This document shows positions 49,482 to 61,429 of a stretch of 64,000 bases of DNA, one piece after another. The translations under genes were made by a program, and so were the position numbers. The stretch covers positions 18,764,058 to 18,828,057 of the forward strand of contig CM049310.1 in the NCBI GenBank assembly GCA_026874595.1. The letters are read 5' to 3'. Below the pieces are notes generated by a model. That model did no database searches and was not told where the DNA came from. It worked only from the letters and a program-made list of their open reading frames with translations. The stretch comes from Sipunculus nudus. Lineage: Eukaryota > Annelida > Sipuncula > Golfingiida > Sipunculidae. Numbering within the stretch: the stretch's first letter is position 1; each line of letters opens with the position of its first letter.

Positions 49482-49687
49482 TGGAACCTATGTAATACGA
49501 CCACCTGTGGGACTGGCCAAAAGTGGTCATAACAGATAGGTGCTCTTATTAGACAGGCGAATGGTAACCAATGTGAATGTGTTCAGTTCACTGATGGTGG
49601 TCTTAATAGACAGGTGGTCTTAACAGACAGGAGGTCTTAATAGACAGGTGGTCTTAACAGACAGGTGGTCTTTCAGAATGGTTCCAA
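49482..49687. mobile_element. Small inverted-repeat element with a 17 bp internal minisatellite
   Basis: ggaacctatgtaatacgacc then acctgt on the left mirrors acaggtggtctttcagaatg then gttcc on the right. From 49592 to 49675 the 17 bp unit caggtggtcttaacaga repeats about five times (starts 49611, 49628, 49645, 49662), so the terminal sequence itself has been amplified inward. Confidence 0.6.
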
Positions 49688-50363
49688 TGTACATTCCTAC
49701 CAAAAAAATTGGTTACTCCACATGAAGGTAGCCACCAGTATATATAGTACAAAATCTGGCAGTATTCATACTATAAATCACCTTACTACAGCTATATGCT
49801 TAAACACCACTCTTCAACAGTTTTATCTAATCCAGTGTTCACATTACATGTCAGTGGAGAAAAACTAAAAATCAATTCAGAAACCTGATACTTCCTGCTT
49901 CCTTCCTTGTATGTTTTTTTTTATTTCCTTGTATTTATTCCTTGTCAGCCCCTCAATTGGCCAACACTGAAAATCTCTTTAATATTTCAGTGCTCAAGAA
50001 ATGAAAGTATTGATCATAAATTCCCTACCTAGATTTTTCTCTCTTAAATATGTTTACTTTCACAAGAGTTTTTTAACATATGTAATAACAATAAAGAGTC
50101 CATTGTAACTATATTGGGTCATTTAGTAGGTCATGAACGAAGGGTGGTTTATGACTGATTTAGTTTATATATATTTGTTGAGTTTACAATATATACCTAT
50201 TTTAGCCATCTGCTTGAAGTTTTGACACAAATATTATTAACTTTATATTACTTACGTCAAAACTGTTAGTAGAAGGCACCTGCATGTAAAGTTTCATTTG
50301 TTTTCCATATCAGATCATTGTGTAAAGCAAAATATCTATTTTAATGATACATATGTGTATGTA
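49688..50363. other. AT-rich non-coding DNA
   Basis: Nothing recognised. Confidence 0.5.
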
Positions 50364-50576
50364 ATACCCCTTTCACATGGCGATTGCAAACCAGTTTCAA
50401 ACCGTTTTTAATGCGCATTAGAGCATTCACACGGCAACCCAAAGTGTTTTCAAACCATTTTGGCCAAAGCACTTTGGATCAAGCTCAGATAGGAGGTGGT
50501 TTTGAATGCGAATTATTTCATTTGCTTTACTAAACTGTTGTGTTAAAATTAGAATGGTTTGGACCTAGTTTTCAAG

Positions 50577-53389
50577 CAGCAACTAGTTTTTTTTGTTTGA
50601 ATGATTTATTGACACAATACATAGTAAGTACATTCATGTGGTATTCTACCTAAGCACATATATAAATATAGACATGTATCAATAGATTGAGCACAAGCTA
50701 CTTAAAGCTTATGAAGCTCGCTCCTGAATTCTAAAGTGGTAATTTTCTGATGCATGGCAAGGGGGGGGGGGGGGGGGTGTGATGTTAACATATTGATGTT
50801 TTTAGTTGTGATTTGGAAAGTGTAAGGTACCAGTTGAGAGGAGAGAGAGAGTTTTGGTGGGTGTGGGATGAGTTTGTCAAAATCGTCAAATTATTTTATG
50901 TTAGAATCTGTTTGAGTTTTCAATAAAGTTTGCTACCGATTCGAATATTTCCTTGTTTGATTTGTCATCTATTTTTGGGTCACCAAAAAGTAAAACTTTT
51001 AATGGGGTATCCCTAGGTAAGTATGTTTTCCTAGTGGAGTTATAGAGGTGGCATTGCAGTAGGTAGTGGTTGGGATCTTCTGATGGGTGGCCACATTGAC
51101 ATTTATTGGTGTCGCTAATATGTCTTGTGTACATATGATAATTTAGATCACTACATTTCATTCTCATGCGTGCATGGATTATTTGTGATTTTCTGGTTCC
51201 TGAGTTGTAGTACATAGGTGTTTTAGTTCTTAGAGCTGATTTTTTCAATTGGTAGTTTAATGAGGCACTTGTTAAGCAAGCTTTCTTATCAAGATCCATT
51301 TGGTTCCATAATCTGATTGATTTTGGAAGAAAAGAGTTGAAATATAAATCAGTTCTTGCTTGTATTGGAGTAAGGTTGTGTATTACAAATCTGGTTTCGT
51401 ATATGTTACTATGTGGAGGTGGAAGAAGAATGCGTAGATACTGCGGACTTTCATTGTTAATCATTTTATGTACAAGGAGGATTTGTTTGTTTTCTCTTCT
51501 CCTTTGGAGAGTTTCCCATCCTGATTCAAGATATAAGAGTTCATGTGATGTTCCTTTTACCCCTCCTGTTACAATTCTTGCAGCTATCAGTTGTATTTTT
51601 TCAAGTGTCTGGTCTTGTTCCTGGGTACAGTTGCTCCATAAGATGTTTCCATATTCTAAGAGGGGTCTGATATATGAGAAATATATATTTTGTAAGGTTG
51701 TTCTATCTAGGAGATGTTTTAACTTGCTTAAGATTAGAAGTTTGTTCATTGCTTTAGCTGCAATGTAGTTTATATGTTCTTGCCATTTGCAATTATGGCT
51801 AAGGATTATTCCTAAATGTTTGTGCATTTTGAGTCTAGTTATTTTTGTTTTATTTAGGTATAAGTCAGAGAGGTTTACAGGTGCTGTTTTCCTTGAAAAG
51901 AGTACCGATTCAGTTTTTCCTGCATTGAAAGTGACTAGCCACTTCCTTGACCACTGGTAAATCTTTTCAAGGTCAGCATTTAGTATCTGGGCTGCTCGGA
52001 TGGGATTTTCTATGGCTTGGTATAACATTGTATTGTCTGCAAAGAGACGAATATTACTTGTGAGTTTTTCTCCTATGTCATCGATAAAGACTAAGAAGAG
52101 TAGGGGTCCTAGGATCGATCCTTGTGGTACCCCTGCCTGTAGGAATTTCCATTCCGAGGGAGCATTTTCTATAATAACTCGTTGTTGTCTATTTGTTAAA
52201 TAGTTGTATAACCATCTGTGCAGTTTACCTGTTATTCCTGCTGAGAGTAGCTTACTGAAAAGGCCATCTGTCCAGACTTTATCAAAAGCCTTACTTATAT
52301 CTAGAAAGATTCCTATTCCTTCTTTTCCATTGTCTAAATCATAGGTGATAGTATTGTACAAGTCTGTTAATTGAAACACTGCAGAGTCTCTAGGTAAAAA
52401 TCCTGATTGGTATGCTGATATAATTCTGTTTTCTTTAAAGAAGTTAAGCATTCTGGCAAATAATTTTCTCTATTATTTTACATATACAGCTTGTTAGTGA
52501 TATGGGTCTGTAGTTTACTGGTTGTTTAGGATCACCACTTTTAAAGATAGGTGTGACATTTGCCTTTTTCCATAGGGTAGGTAGTTTTCCTGTGTTAAAG
52601 GAAAGTTCAGCGATTTTTTGAAAAGGGTATGATCATTCTTTATAACATGTCTTTAGAATGAAGGGATGTATATCATCTGGTCCCTTAGATTTACTTGTAT
52701 CTAGGGATTTCATAATTGATTCTATATCATTTTTTTCGAATTGTACTTCTCCTAATTTGTTATTTGTTTTTCTTGGTGTTAAGGGAACATAGTTGCTATT
52801 GTGGTTTAGTATTGTTTGTTGTATAAATTGGTTGTTTAACAGTTCTGCTTTTTCTTTGGGAAGTGTAACATACAATTCATTACCTTTGTCCAGTGGTGGT
52901 AGTGTCTTATGTGTTGTTCCTTTCATAAGGCCTTCTATGGTTTTCCACCAGTATGGCTTGTTATGAAGATTTTCCTTCAGATCATTTGCTAGTTTTAAAG
53001 GATATTTACTTTTGGCTTTTCTGACCTCGGCATTAAATTTGTTACGTGAATTTTTGTATAATTTCCAATCATTTGTATTTTTGGTTCTCATTGCTTTGGA
53101 TCTGATTCTTAAGCACTTGCGTTTTATTAATTTTAGTTCATGAGTGAACCATTCTTTATTGGTATGTATGATTTTAACTGTTTTTACTGGGATGCTTTGT
53201 TCTGATATACAGAGGACTGTGGATGTAAATTTTTCGTAAACTACGTCGATATATTCTTTTTTGTCTACAATATTATCCCAGTTAATTTTTTGGAGCATGT
53301 CTTTCATTTTAATATAGTTTCCTTCTTTATATTTCCAAACTCTAAAGGGATGGAGTGCTTGGACAGGTTTATTCCAATATAGTTGACAG
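50577..53389 (-). mobile_element. 5'-truncated non-LTR retrotransposon (LINE, CR1/jockey-like)
   Basis: A 2.8 kb minus-strand copy holding the linker, reverse transcriptase and C-terminal region of ORF2 plus a 3' untranslated region that contains G17 (50761-50777) and a (GA)n run (near 50840). The endonuclease domain and ORF1 are missing at the 5' end, where the flanking MITE begins, as expected for target-primed insertions that stop early. The 3' junction shows a short A-run (T8 on the + strand near 50587). Clade assignment is by general motif look only. Confidence 0.85.
50901..53389 (-). pseudogene. LINE ORF2 remnant: reverse transcriptase and C-terminal zinc knuckle
   Basis: The upper part (from 53389 down to a TGA stop at 52635-52633) encodes the region before the palm. 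After the stop the same frame continues into NYRPISL-type sequence, and near 52461 an extra T shifts the frame into a 516-residue open frame (52451-50901). In that frame: DISKAFDKVW (residues 51-60), GVPQGSILGPLLFLVF (107-122), FADN (137-140) and a C-terminal C-X-C-X8-H-X4-C knuckle (451-467). The active-site motif should be F/YADD; its second catalytic Asp is Asn (AAT for GAT), so polymerase activity is lost regardless of the stop and frameshift. Confidence 0.88.
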
Positions 53390-53689
53390 TTCAAGGGCGA
53401 ATGCTTGTGTTAGCATGTTGTTACATTGTTCCATGTGTGTACTGTACACCTCATGCATTGGTGCTAAATGCCCGTGTGAATGCATAACACAGATTGTAAC
53501 CAATTTGGCTGAACTGCTTTGCCCAAATCAGTGTGAAAACATCTTGGTGTGAAGGGGTATAAATTTGTGCAATAAAAAGTCTAGTTTACTTAAACAATTT
53601 GTTTGTCCATTTAAATGATTACCTGGGAACCACTGAATCAAGGTCTACAAAACTTAGAGGGGGTGGGTTATGTGCCAGCTAAGTTAGTG

Positions 53690-54170
53690 AATGGATCTGG
53701 ATAAAATGTAGAGCCTGATCGGCCATCTGACATTATGGCCAGATTACTGGCTTGCCAGAGTGCCTGGACATCTAACTCTGAGGATCGAGTTAATGAGGAT
53801 GCAAATATTTTCGTCATTTTTGACAACGCCTCATTGCTTACAAGTATCGTGTCACTTCAAATAAACTCACTAGACATTTTATTGAGTTTCTTATCTCTCC
53901 AACGACACCTACCATGTGTGTGAAATATTCCGTTATAACCCAATATATTCATATATTGTTCTGCATGTATCGGAGATTTCTGCCTGCAGTCTGCCTGCTG
54001 ACTGTATGCGGAGATATGGTTATAAAGCGTGGCATGGACTTGCAGGGCGGCTCTAAATTTGGCTTGTGTCACGACTCAGTAGGGGGTCCTAACTGAATCG
54101 TGTTTGTCACGGCTAGATAAAATGATGAATCCAGTAGAATTGTTTTCACTTGGCCTGGCAGAGGTAAGCA
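53690..54170. promoter_or_regulatory. GC-richer island with a POU octamer (candidate CNE 11)
   Basis: Non-repetitive block just right of the MITE. Holds ATGCAAAT at 53799-53806 beside gagttaatgagg, Hox/Cdx-like aataaactcactagacattt and attttattgagtttc (53863-53892), and a CpG-bearing end. No ORF of interest. Confidence 0.35.
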
Positions 54171-54656
54171 CTTTGCTGAACACCATTCTACTTGTTAATA
54201 TATCAAAATGACCTTTATCAATACAAGGCAGCATTTTAAGGAATTAAGTGCGTTATTTATTCATTTAATTTGGGAGGTATTTTAAAATTAAGACGGGGAC
54301 CATGTAAAATATAAATCAACAGAGGGTCTGGGAATATCCTTGTGTTTTTGATAAATACTGCATCACTAGCATTGCAAGCTAGAAGCTGCTAGAAGCATGA
54401 ATATAAATAACAGCATTTATGACAGATTAATAAAAACATGAGACAAAAGTAAAACGTTTGAAAGGTCTTGGTACAAGTTCCAAGCACCTTTTCTGTGACT
54501 TTCACTTATCAACAATGAAAAGGTCTGTTCACCCTGTAGAAAAACACAGGAGACATGTCTGGTATTTCAATATATGAAATATTAATGAATCAGCAAGGTT
54601 TTAAAAGTAATAAATGAAATGTGTAAAATGTTGGCAAAAATGTGTATTAATAAATA
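54171..54656. other. AT-rich non-coding DNA
   Basis: Nothing recognised. Confidence 0.5.
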
Positions 54657-55155
54657 CTAGCTGCACCCGTGGAAAATCCACGGCTCTGTACGATGCATAT
54701 TTTTGTAGTGACCTGATAGGAACTTATCGGCGCATATTTTAATCCTAAGGTTTTTGCAGGAACTTTTGTCATGTGTTTCACTTATATAAAGATTACTTTC
54801 GCTAGAATTCTCCATGAACACCCTCCTCAAAATATCAACATAGAAAGAAAAATTATTCTTTTCCAGAAATTTCACCAAAAAAAATTTGGAAAGAGACGTG
54901 AGGCATGTACAGGGTGTACGAATTTTTAAGTGAGAAGTTTTTTTCCGATAAACAACATATGTCCGAGAGCTTCGTTGCTTGGGAAATATCGTAGATTAAA
55001 CCATTGTATAAAGAAGCATTCTACCGTGAAATTATATGAAAGATGCTTTGTATTATTTGAAGCTCAGGCGACATCGTGAAACACAATGTTTATTCAGTGT
55101 AGTCAGTTGAGGGTATAGTCTAAGGCATGTTAACAGACAACATGAGTTATTTGTA

Positions 55156-55542
55156 TACTGTGGTTGGCTTCATATTCGCGAGGCTGAAATTTCGCAATTT
55201 TTCAATTTTTAATGTTTCGCGAGGGTTTCATTTTCGCGATCTCACCAGAACCCAATATTTGGAAGCCATACCTATGTGTGTTATAAAATGAGAATAAGTC
55301 ATGAGGTTGTGATTTTTTTCTCATATAACAATGGACGAAAACACAGCACAGGTAGTTAAGTTCAAAATAAGGGGAACGTTTTCCCTATACCTGCATGGAT
55401 GTAACTTATTATAACAATTCTCATTGTTCTAATCTATTCCGATACAAATATTGGCTACATTAAATAAGAAGGATGTAATCCATTGGCCAATTATTCCCGA
55501 GGGTTTCATTTTCGCGATTATTTCCCATTCGCGACCACAGTA
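55156..55542. mobile_element. MITE with TACTGTGGT ends and repeated CGCGA motifs
   Basis: Starts tactgtggttggcttcatat then tcgcgagg and ends ttcgcgaccacagta, so TACTGTGGT...ACCACAGTA are terminal inverted repeats of at least 9 bp. Motifs ttcgcga or ttcgc recur inside (near 55190, 55216, 55234, 55511, 55528), twice as gagggtttcattttcgcgat. About 390 bp, non-coding. Target duplication probably TA. Confidence 0.75.
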
Positions 55543-55794
55543 CACATGCATATGTCATTGAAGTCTCTTGTACGTGAAACGTATAGCTGCAAATGTGAAA
55601 AAGATAGGCCAAGAAAAATATATTCCAACAGAATTAAATTTTTGGTTAAAGTACTATAAATTGTCATGGAATAAGCAGGCCTAGTGCAAAATTGACAACT
55701 CTCCTAGATAAAAAGAAAGCAGGTTGATATATTTTGATGAAAATATTTAGCAAAGAAACCACTTCAGCCTTGGTTTGATGCATTGTCTTTCAGC

Positions 55795-57030
55795 AAAGAG
55801 GTAGAGTAAGACTGCATCTGTAATCCATTACAATTTTGGAGGTAATCGGAATCAGTATAATATATTTTGTTCTTAAGTGCCATAATCACAATTCCACAAA
55901 GGAATAATTATAAGGGACTATTCCTTTTTCCCCCGAGTATGCAATTTGTATGCAGTTATTCTGTCATTCATTTGGTGAACCCGTGTTTCTGAACCATGAC
56001 AATGTTTTACATGAAACGTGCACGTAAAAACGAAGGACTGATACGTAGATTCTGGTGGGGATTCCAAAGTCCCCAAGAGAATGAGGACCCTCAGAAATGT
56101 GTGCAATGCCCCCCCCCCCCCCCTTTCCTTTTGAAAAAAAAACTTTTTTAAACAACCCATAAATCGGCCGAACTATTAACACCATGGTTATCATGGAAAG
56201 GTACTTCTGAATGTATAAAACTTAACATACCTGTAAACCTATAAAACGGTGATTGTGCAAAGGGTCTCAGCTCTTTGTGTCCACTGAATGGAAAAGTGTT
56301 CCCTATTCAAAGATTCATGTGGACAGGTGTTCAGATTTTAAATCTTTAATTCCTTTTGACAGAGTAAAATTCCTTAACAGGGGATATAATGGAAATGGGG
56401 TTCAGTGAGGATTACAGGTGGCCTCCTGAAAAGCGTGATAGGCGAAAAATGTTTTGCTGAACATTTGTAGAGGGATAGGGTAGAGACATATCAATAGACC
56501 ATTTTATTTTGGAGGTAATATGAATCACCACAATATATATTTTCTTATAAATCATTATGACAACTTGAAATGACCATTCCTTTGTCCCCGTGTTGAAGCC
56601 ATTTATTCTTATTTATTTGTTCTGTCACTTGCAAGGTGAACAAACATATGTGACCCCCTTCCCCCCGACCCCAGCCCCACCAAACCCGAATGATATTTAA
56701 TTTGTTGGGCTTCATTTTTGAAAAAAAAAAACTTCATAAAACACATGACTTGGTTGAACTTTTGAAACCATGGTTATCATGGAAAGATATTTTTGAATGT
56801 ATACAAAATCAACATACCTGTAACCCATAAAAAAATTGTCAAACAGTGGTCACATCACTGGACTCAGTGCCCTGTGCTGACCAAACTAAAAAGCCCTCGC
56901 ATTGAAAGCAGAGTCATGTGGTCTTTGGATTAAAAACCTTTACTTTCTTTGAGAGAGAAAATTCCTTTAGAGGTGTTTCAATGAATATGGGGGATCAATG
57001 GGGATTATAGTGGACCTACGTGACCTTGTA
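55795..57030. repeat. Diverged tandem duplication, ~590-660 bp unit
   Basis: ttttggaggtaat, attccttt, tctgtcatt/tctgtcactt, accatggttatcatggaaag (56181 and 56767) and aatcttt/aaccttt...gacagag/gagagag blocks recur in the same order in both halves. The right half also carries a C-rich tract (gtgacccccttccccccgac near 56650) at the place of the C15 run of the left half. Confidence 0.75.
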
Positions 57031-58206
57031 TTGCACAAAAATGCCTTTTTGGCAGGACATGCACGCTGGCACAGGCAAGTGAAAACCCTAGGCGCCTTCT
57101 GAAAAAGCATCACAGGTGTGGAGGACCTTGCAGCACAAGAGAAATAGGGGCACTTAATGGGGAAATATCAAAATTATTAATTATTCAGCTTATTAGGTCA
57201 TAATCCTGCAAAATAAAACAAACTTGTCCTAGAAGAACACACCACTGATACATCTGCCGAATTTGGAGAGTCAAATCAAGACGGAAGCAGGTAAACCCCG
57301 GTCTAGAAAAACCCAACTCCGTATCTAATACTTATAAAAGTAATTCAGTTCACGTTTGTTCGCGATGTTCTCTAAAACCGCCTTGTGTACAATATTGTGC
57401 CATACATCATTTTAAAGGTTATTATCCCCGCAGTGACATAGGCGATATGAAAATAAATAATTTTTAATATACACATAATTTTGAGTGATTTTTCCGTTTT
57501 CTTACCGAGCACAGCCGAATTGCCTTCGGCAATCACCGGAATGCGTGCATCGTGGTCACTTAACCTCTAACACTAAGGATTTTGTTCATATGAATAACGC
57601 TTGCTTTCAATGAGGGATTTGACCCTCGTGCGTGGTCAATAAAAGAGAAAAACACATGTTTCCCACTTTATGAAACCCAGGAGGATTAATGACAAAACCG
57701 AATTCAGGAACAGGGCTGGGGTGGTGTCGGGGGTCTGAAAATGGGATACGGACCCACTGCATGGAGTCTCGCTGGGTCCGCTTCTGCTACTTACGATGTT
57801 TGTATATTTCTGTTTCCTTCTTCAGGAACAGTTTCCTTGCAACATACATTTAATTACTCTAATGTTTTCCTCACATCAACCTATTCTTTATACGTCCAAT
57901 GATAGAAACCAGTCAAATATCAACGAAACACTGTATGCCTCCGCGTCTCATTCCGGTTCGCAATGTAAACCATCACTGACCAGGTCTTTAAGGTAAACAT
58001 ACCGGGATATGATTTTTGCTACAAGCACAGCGCCACAAAATAACAGTAAAAATTATTTGTACATATTGTATTCCGAGAGTATCCCACTAAAAATCTATAT
58101 TTTCTTTTAACTTTTATAATAAAAATTGAGCCAACCTGCAATATCTCAGTAAATATATCTTCCAAACCGCGGTGAAAAGCCCAGTATACCGGGTTTATCA
58201 GCTAGT

Positions 58207-59106
58207 TAATTATATAGATGATTCATCCAGACAGTAACAGCAAAGGTGGGTAAATTCATTTGCAAAAATACAAGGTGACAATCAAACAGACAAACACATT
58301 TTGGATTTATAAATAAATATTACATACACAGGCATATATACATACATAATTGTGTTATGCAATATACCATGGTTAATGAATAACAAAGATCATAACAACT
58401 AATATTAGACCGATATCTACTGCAACCTTCATAAAAACTAAAAAAAATATACTGGTAAATCAAAACTGGAAGGTGTGATAAAGATAGAAAATTTCTTTTA
58501 ACCGAGATGTAAAATTGGCATCTGCAGATAGCAAACTGGAGTGAACTCTGGCTCTGGAAAAAACATGGCTCTGGCATTCAAAACTAAATCAATTTATAAT
58601 GCAACATGGCAAAAGTGAATCTGAAAACCTACAATATAAGGGCATCTAAAAGTATGAAACAGTTTGCTGAAAAATGTAGTATTATCTTTTTTTTGGCAAT
58701 CTCTGCTGAAAGAAAACTGAATAAACTTTGCTGTCACAGATCATATTACAAATAGATCATACTTTTAGTATTTTCTCTTGGAAATGAAGTAGGCTGACTG
58801 CCAGTGGATCAAATCAAAAGTAAGGAAATATCTATTTGAATTTTGCTGAAATAAGAGGATTTTTTTTAATCAAGTAATTAGTGTCACTTCAAGAAACCAT
58901 CACAATTCAACTGGTTCAGAATTTTAAATGTACCATAATCAAAATAGTCTCTTAGTTGGTAACGGGAGGTTTTGTTAGCAAATAAACTGACAAATTTTAA
59001 TCAGCCTAAATAAAGTTAATTTTGTCAAACCTCTGAGTATTTCCCTCTAGAGGATTAGTAGGTATAATGTTGGAAGATAAGCAGACATCAATTGAAAGTT
59101 TTAAAC
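58207..59106. other. AT-rich non-coding DNA
   Basis: Nothing recognised. Confidence 0.5.
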
Positions 59107-59665
59107 TAGTGGCCCATGGGCCATGATGCTCAGCTGAATTCAAGTAATGATGAACAAGAAAAATCATGAATTTTCTGAGTCCTAAGAAATGGGTTTCAAT
59201 GGGCTTTTCAACAGATGACCACTTCATTTAAAGGTCTCATAAATATAAGAAAAATGCATAAAAATTGAAAAAATACCGGTAGTATAGTGCCACCAGTCTG
59301 CACGAACTAATGATACATTCCATGACCAATATATATCCAAAAATCATGGTGATCAGTGCAGTAGTTATTCAGATACTTGAGCTTTTATATCAAATTTTTA
59401 ATTATTCTGATGGGTGCTTATGAGCCACAAAGCTCAGAGGATATGGGTAACAGAGACCTTATTTCATGTATAGAGAATTTTAATGGACCTCCCTTGATGT
59501 CGGTTAAAATTCCAGGTCCAGCAGTTACATTTCGTGCCCTGTTAACAGATGACTGCTTCTATAAAATATATAAAAAAATAGAGATAAAAATTCTTAAAAA
59601 TTAAAACAAGGGACCCATGGTCACGGTGCTCAGCTGATCGTGATTGGACTATAAATGTTTCTCCA
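59107..59665 (+). repeat. Family A repeat copy followed by a second family A head
   Basis: First copy: agtggcccatgggccatgat then gctcagctga, body blocks caccagtctgcacgaactaa, ggatatgggtaacagagacc. It ends near 59604 without the hairpin. At once a second head, acaagggacccatggtcacg then gtgctcagctga, begins and stops near 59665. Head-to-tail joining of truncated copies. Confidence 0.7.
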
Positions 59666-61229
59666 CTGTGATACTATATCGAGTCGATAAAGCTTATGAA
59701 TATCATGGACATGTTGGGCTATTATAAAGGAATGCATGTAATGTAATATGTGAGTAAATGATAAATGAAATTACCTGACTGATGGATTAATAGAGTCAAA
59801 TATAGTAGTTTATTTTTTATTTATTTAGGAGGGGTTGAAAATTGTGATATATCTGAGCAAACATGAATGCAATGACAGCAGTAATAAGCAGTAGTAGAAT
59901 GATGATAAGGCTATTTGTTGAAGGATCTAAAGTGTATGGTAGTCTGCAAGCTTTCAATTTGACAGATATGATGTTATGATTAACTATGCTGATGAAGTGA
60001 TTTATGAATTTGTGACTGTATGACACAATATCTCTTTAGTCTTGACAAGGTACATTATTGTGATGCCCACTATGTCTACATATTACAAAATATTGACATA
60101 ATTTCTGGCATGTACATAGGTACCTATGGACGAATAGTTATACAAAATATTAAAGTATGAATATATCTGATTCATCTTGTTCTTGCTTACTGAGGCTGAC
60201 TTTGGGATGGGGTTCAGAGAAGGGAAAAGTGAGGGCAGCACGAAGGTGGATGAAGAAATACTCTATTGTAATGTTTTTCATTTATATAAGAATATGAAAA
60301 GCTAAGAGGAAAGGGGCCCTCCTACTTGGTTATAGTAAAGTTCTAAATATATGATTGCAAACTAATATTCTGACAAGACTGTCATGAAGAAAAACAGTAA
60401 TAAAAGTTTTGAGATACAGTGATGCATAAGAAAATTTACAGATGGACAGGCAAGTGGACAGAATGGACTAATACCTTTATTTCACTTTCAAGGGAATAAT
60501 GCATTTAAGTTTATATATAATCCTTTTTTTTAAGCATATCCACTTTTTCCATTAAGAAGTTTTTATCTGAATCATTTTTTTATTTACAGGTTTTATAAAT
60601 TTTTAATAAAAAAACCTGAAACTATAAGTTAAAATATTAGAATTGTTGCAAAAGTTGCAATCATCATATATCCAGAGTGTAGCTCATATTGGGTCATATT
60701 ATGCATACACATATATTTTATTATTTTTAAATCATAAATGTTTAAACTGAATTTAAAAGAAAATAATGCCACAACATGGCATCTACAAGAATATTCCTTG
60801 AATCACTATTAAAAAGTTTTGCACATTGGAGTTTTCAGTACATGCTTAATTTTATTCACCAAAATAAAATAAAAGATTCAGTACATTTGATAAAATAAAA
60901 CATCTTTTCAAATAAGTATACACACTGTTGGTTGAATGAGGGACAAACAATATCATTGTGCTAATTACTGTCCAAGTTTTAATTTATTACTGGAATTAAT
61001 AGTCAATTTCACACCTGGTGAAGTTTTTACTCCTCTGAAGTAAGGAATTACTTATCCCATGAACATCCACACTTTCATAGCAATACACCACTTTGTGGAC
61101 ACAATTAAATGTACACTTTAATCATTGTAACCCTGGTGGTACAATACAAAATCTAAAATGTAGCATAGCCTAGAATAAGAATGAATCAAATACAGAAAAT
61201 AATAACATTCATCTAGTTTATGCACCATC
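59666..61229. other. AT-rich non-coding DNA
   Basis: Nothing recognised. Confidence 0.5.
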
Positions 61230-61230
61230 C

Positions 61231-61252
61231 GGGGGGGGGGGGGGGGGGGGGG
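61231..61252. repeat. G22 homopolymer
   Basis: Uninterrupted run of 22 G on the + strand, next to a GC-richer patch running to about 61340. Long G-runs in this window also occur at 50761-50777 (G17) and, as C, at 56109-56123 (C15); all three lie in or near repeat-rich DNA. Confidence 0.95.
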
Positions 61253-61429
61253 ATGCAGAGCAGAGGGGAAGCCTGCTGGTAGTGGCCAAGCTGACCCAAG
61301 GCAAGCTGCCTGGGGTGGGTTACATAATGCAAGTGAAGGCTGTACTACTAGGTGGGCTAGATGTAAACAACACTTGACATGGTGTATGAAAACATGAATA
61401 AAAGCTATTCTTTCCAATCAATTTCTTTG

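Larger units (their letters stand above)
50364..53561. mobile_element. MITE-like DNA element (~380 bp) split by a LINE insertion
   Basis: The left end atacccctttcacatgg (50364-50380) and the right end, whose reverse complement is atacccctt-cacacc (53547-53560), are inverted repeats. Arms of about 212 bp (50364-50576) and 171 bp (53390-53561) flank the LINE. The six bases TTCAAG occur at both junctions (50571-50576 and 53390-53395), a plausible LINE target duplication. Removing the LINE would leave a roughly 380 bp element with no coding capacity. Confidence 0.65.
54657..58206. mobile_element. Probable 3.5 kb DNA element bounded by ACTAGCTG inverted ends
   Basis: Left end actagctgcacccgtgg (54657) and right end accgggtttatcagctagt (to 58206) share an 8 bp perfect terminal inverted repeat followed by a CCCG block in each. 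The left end continues into a small hairpin (ccgtgga aaa tccacgg). Inside are a tandem duplication (55795-57030), a nested MITE (55156-55542), a C15 run (56109-56123) and a hairpin attgcc-ttc-ggcaat near 57518. No transposase was recognised. The boundary pairing is my inference; two unrelated elements could share these ends. Confidence 0.45.
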
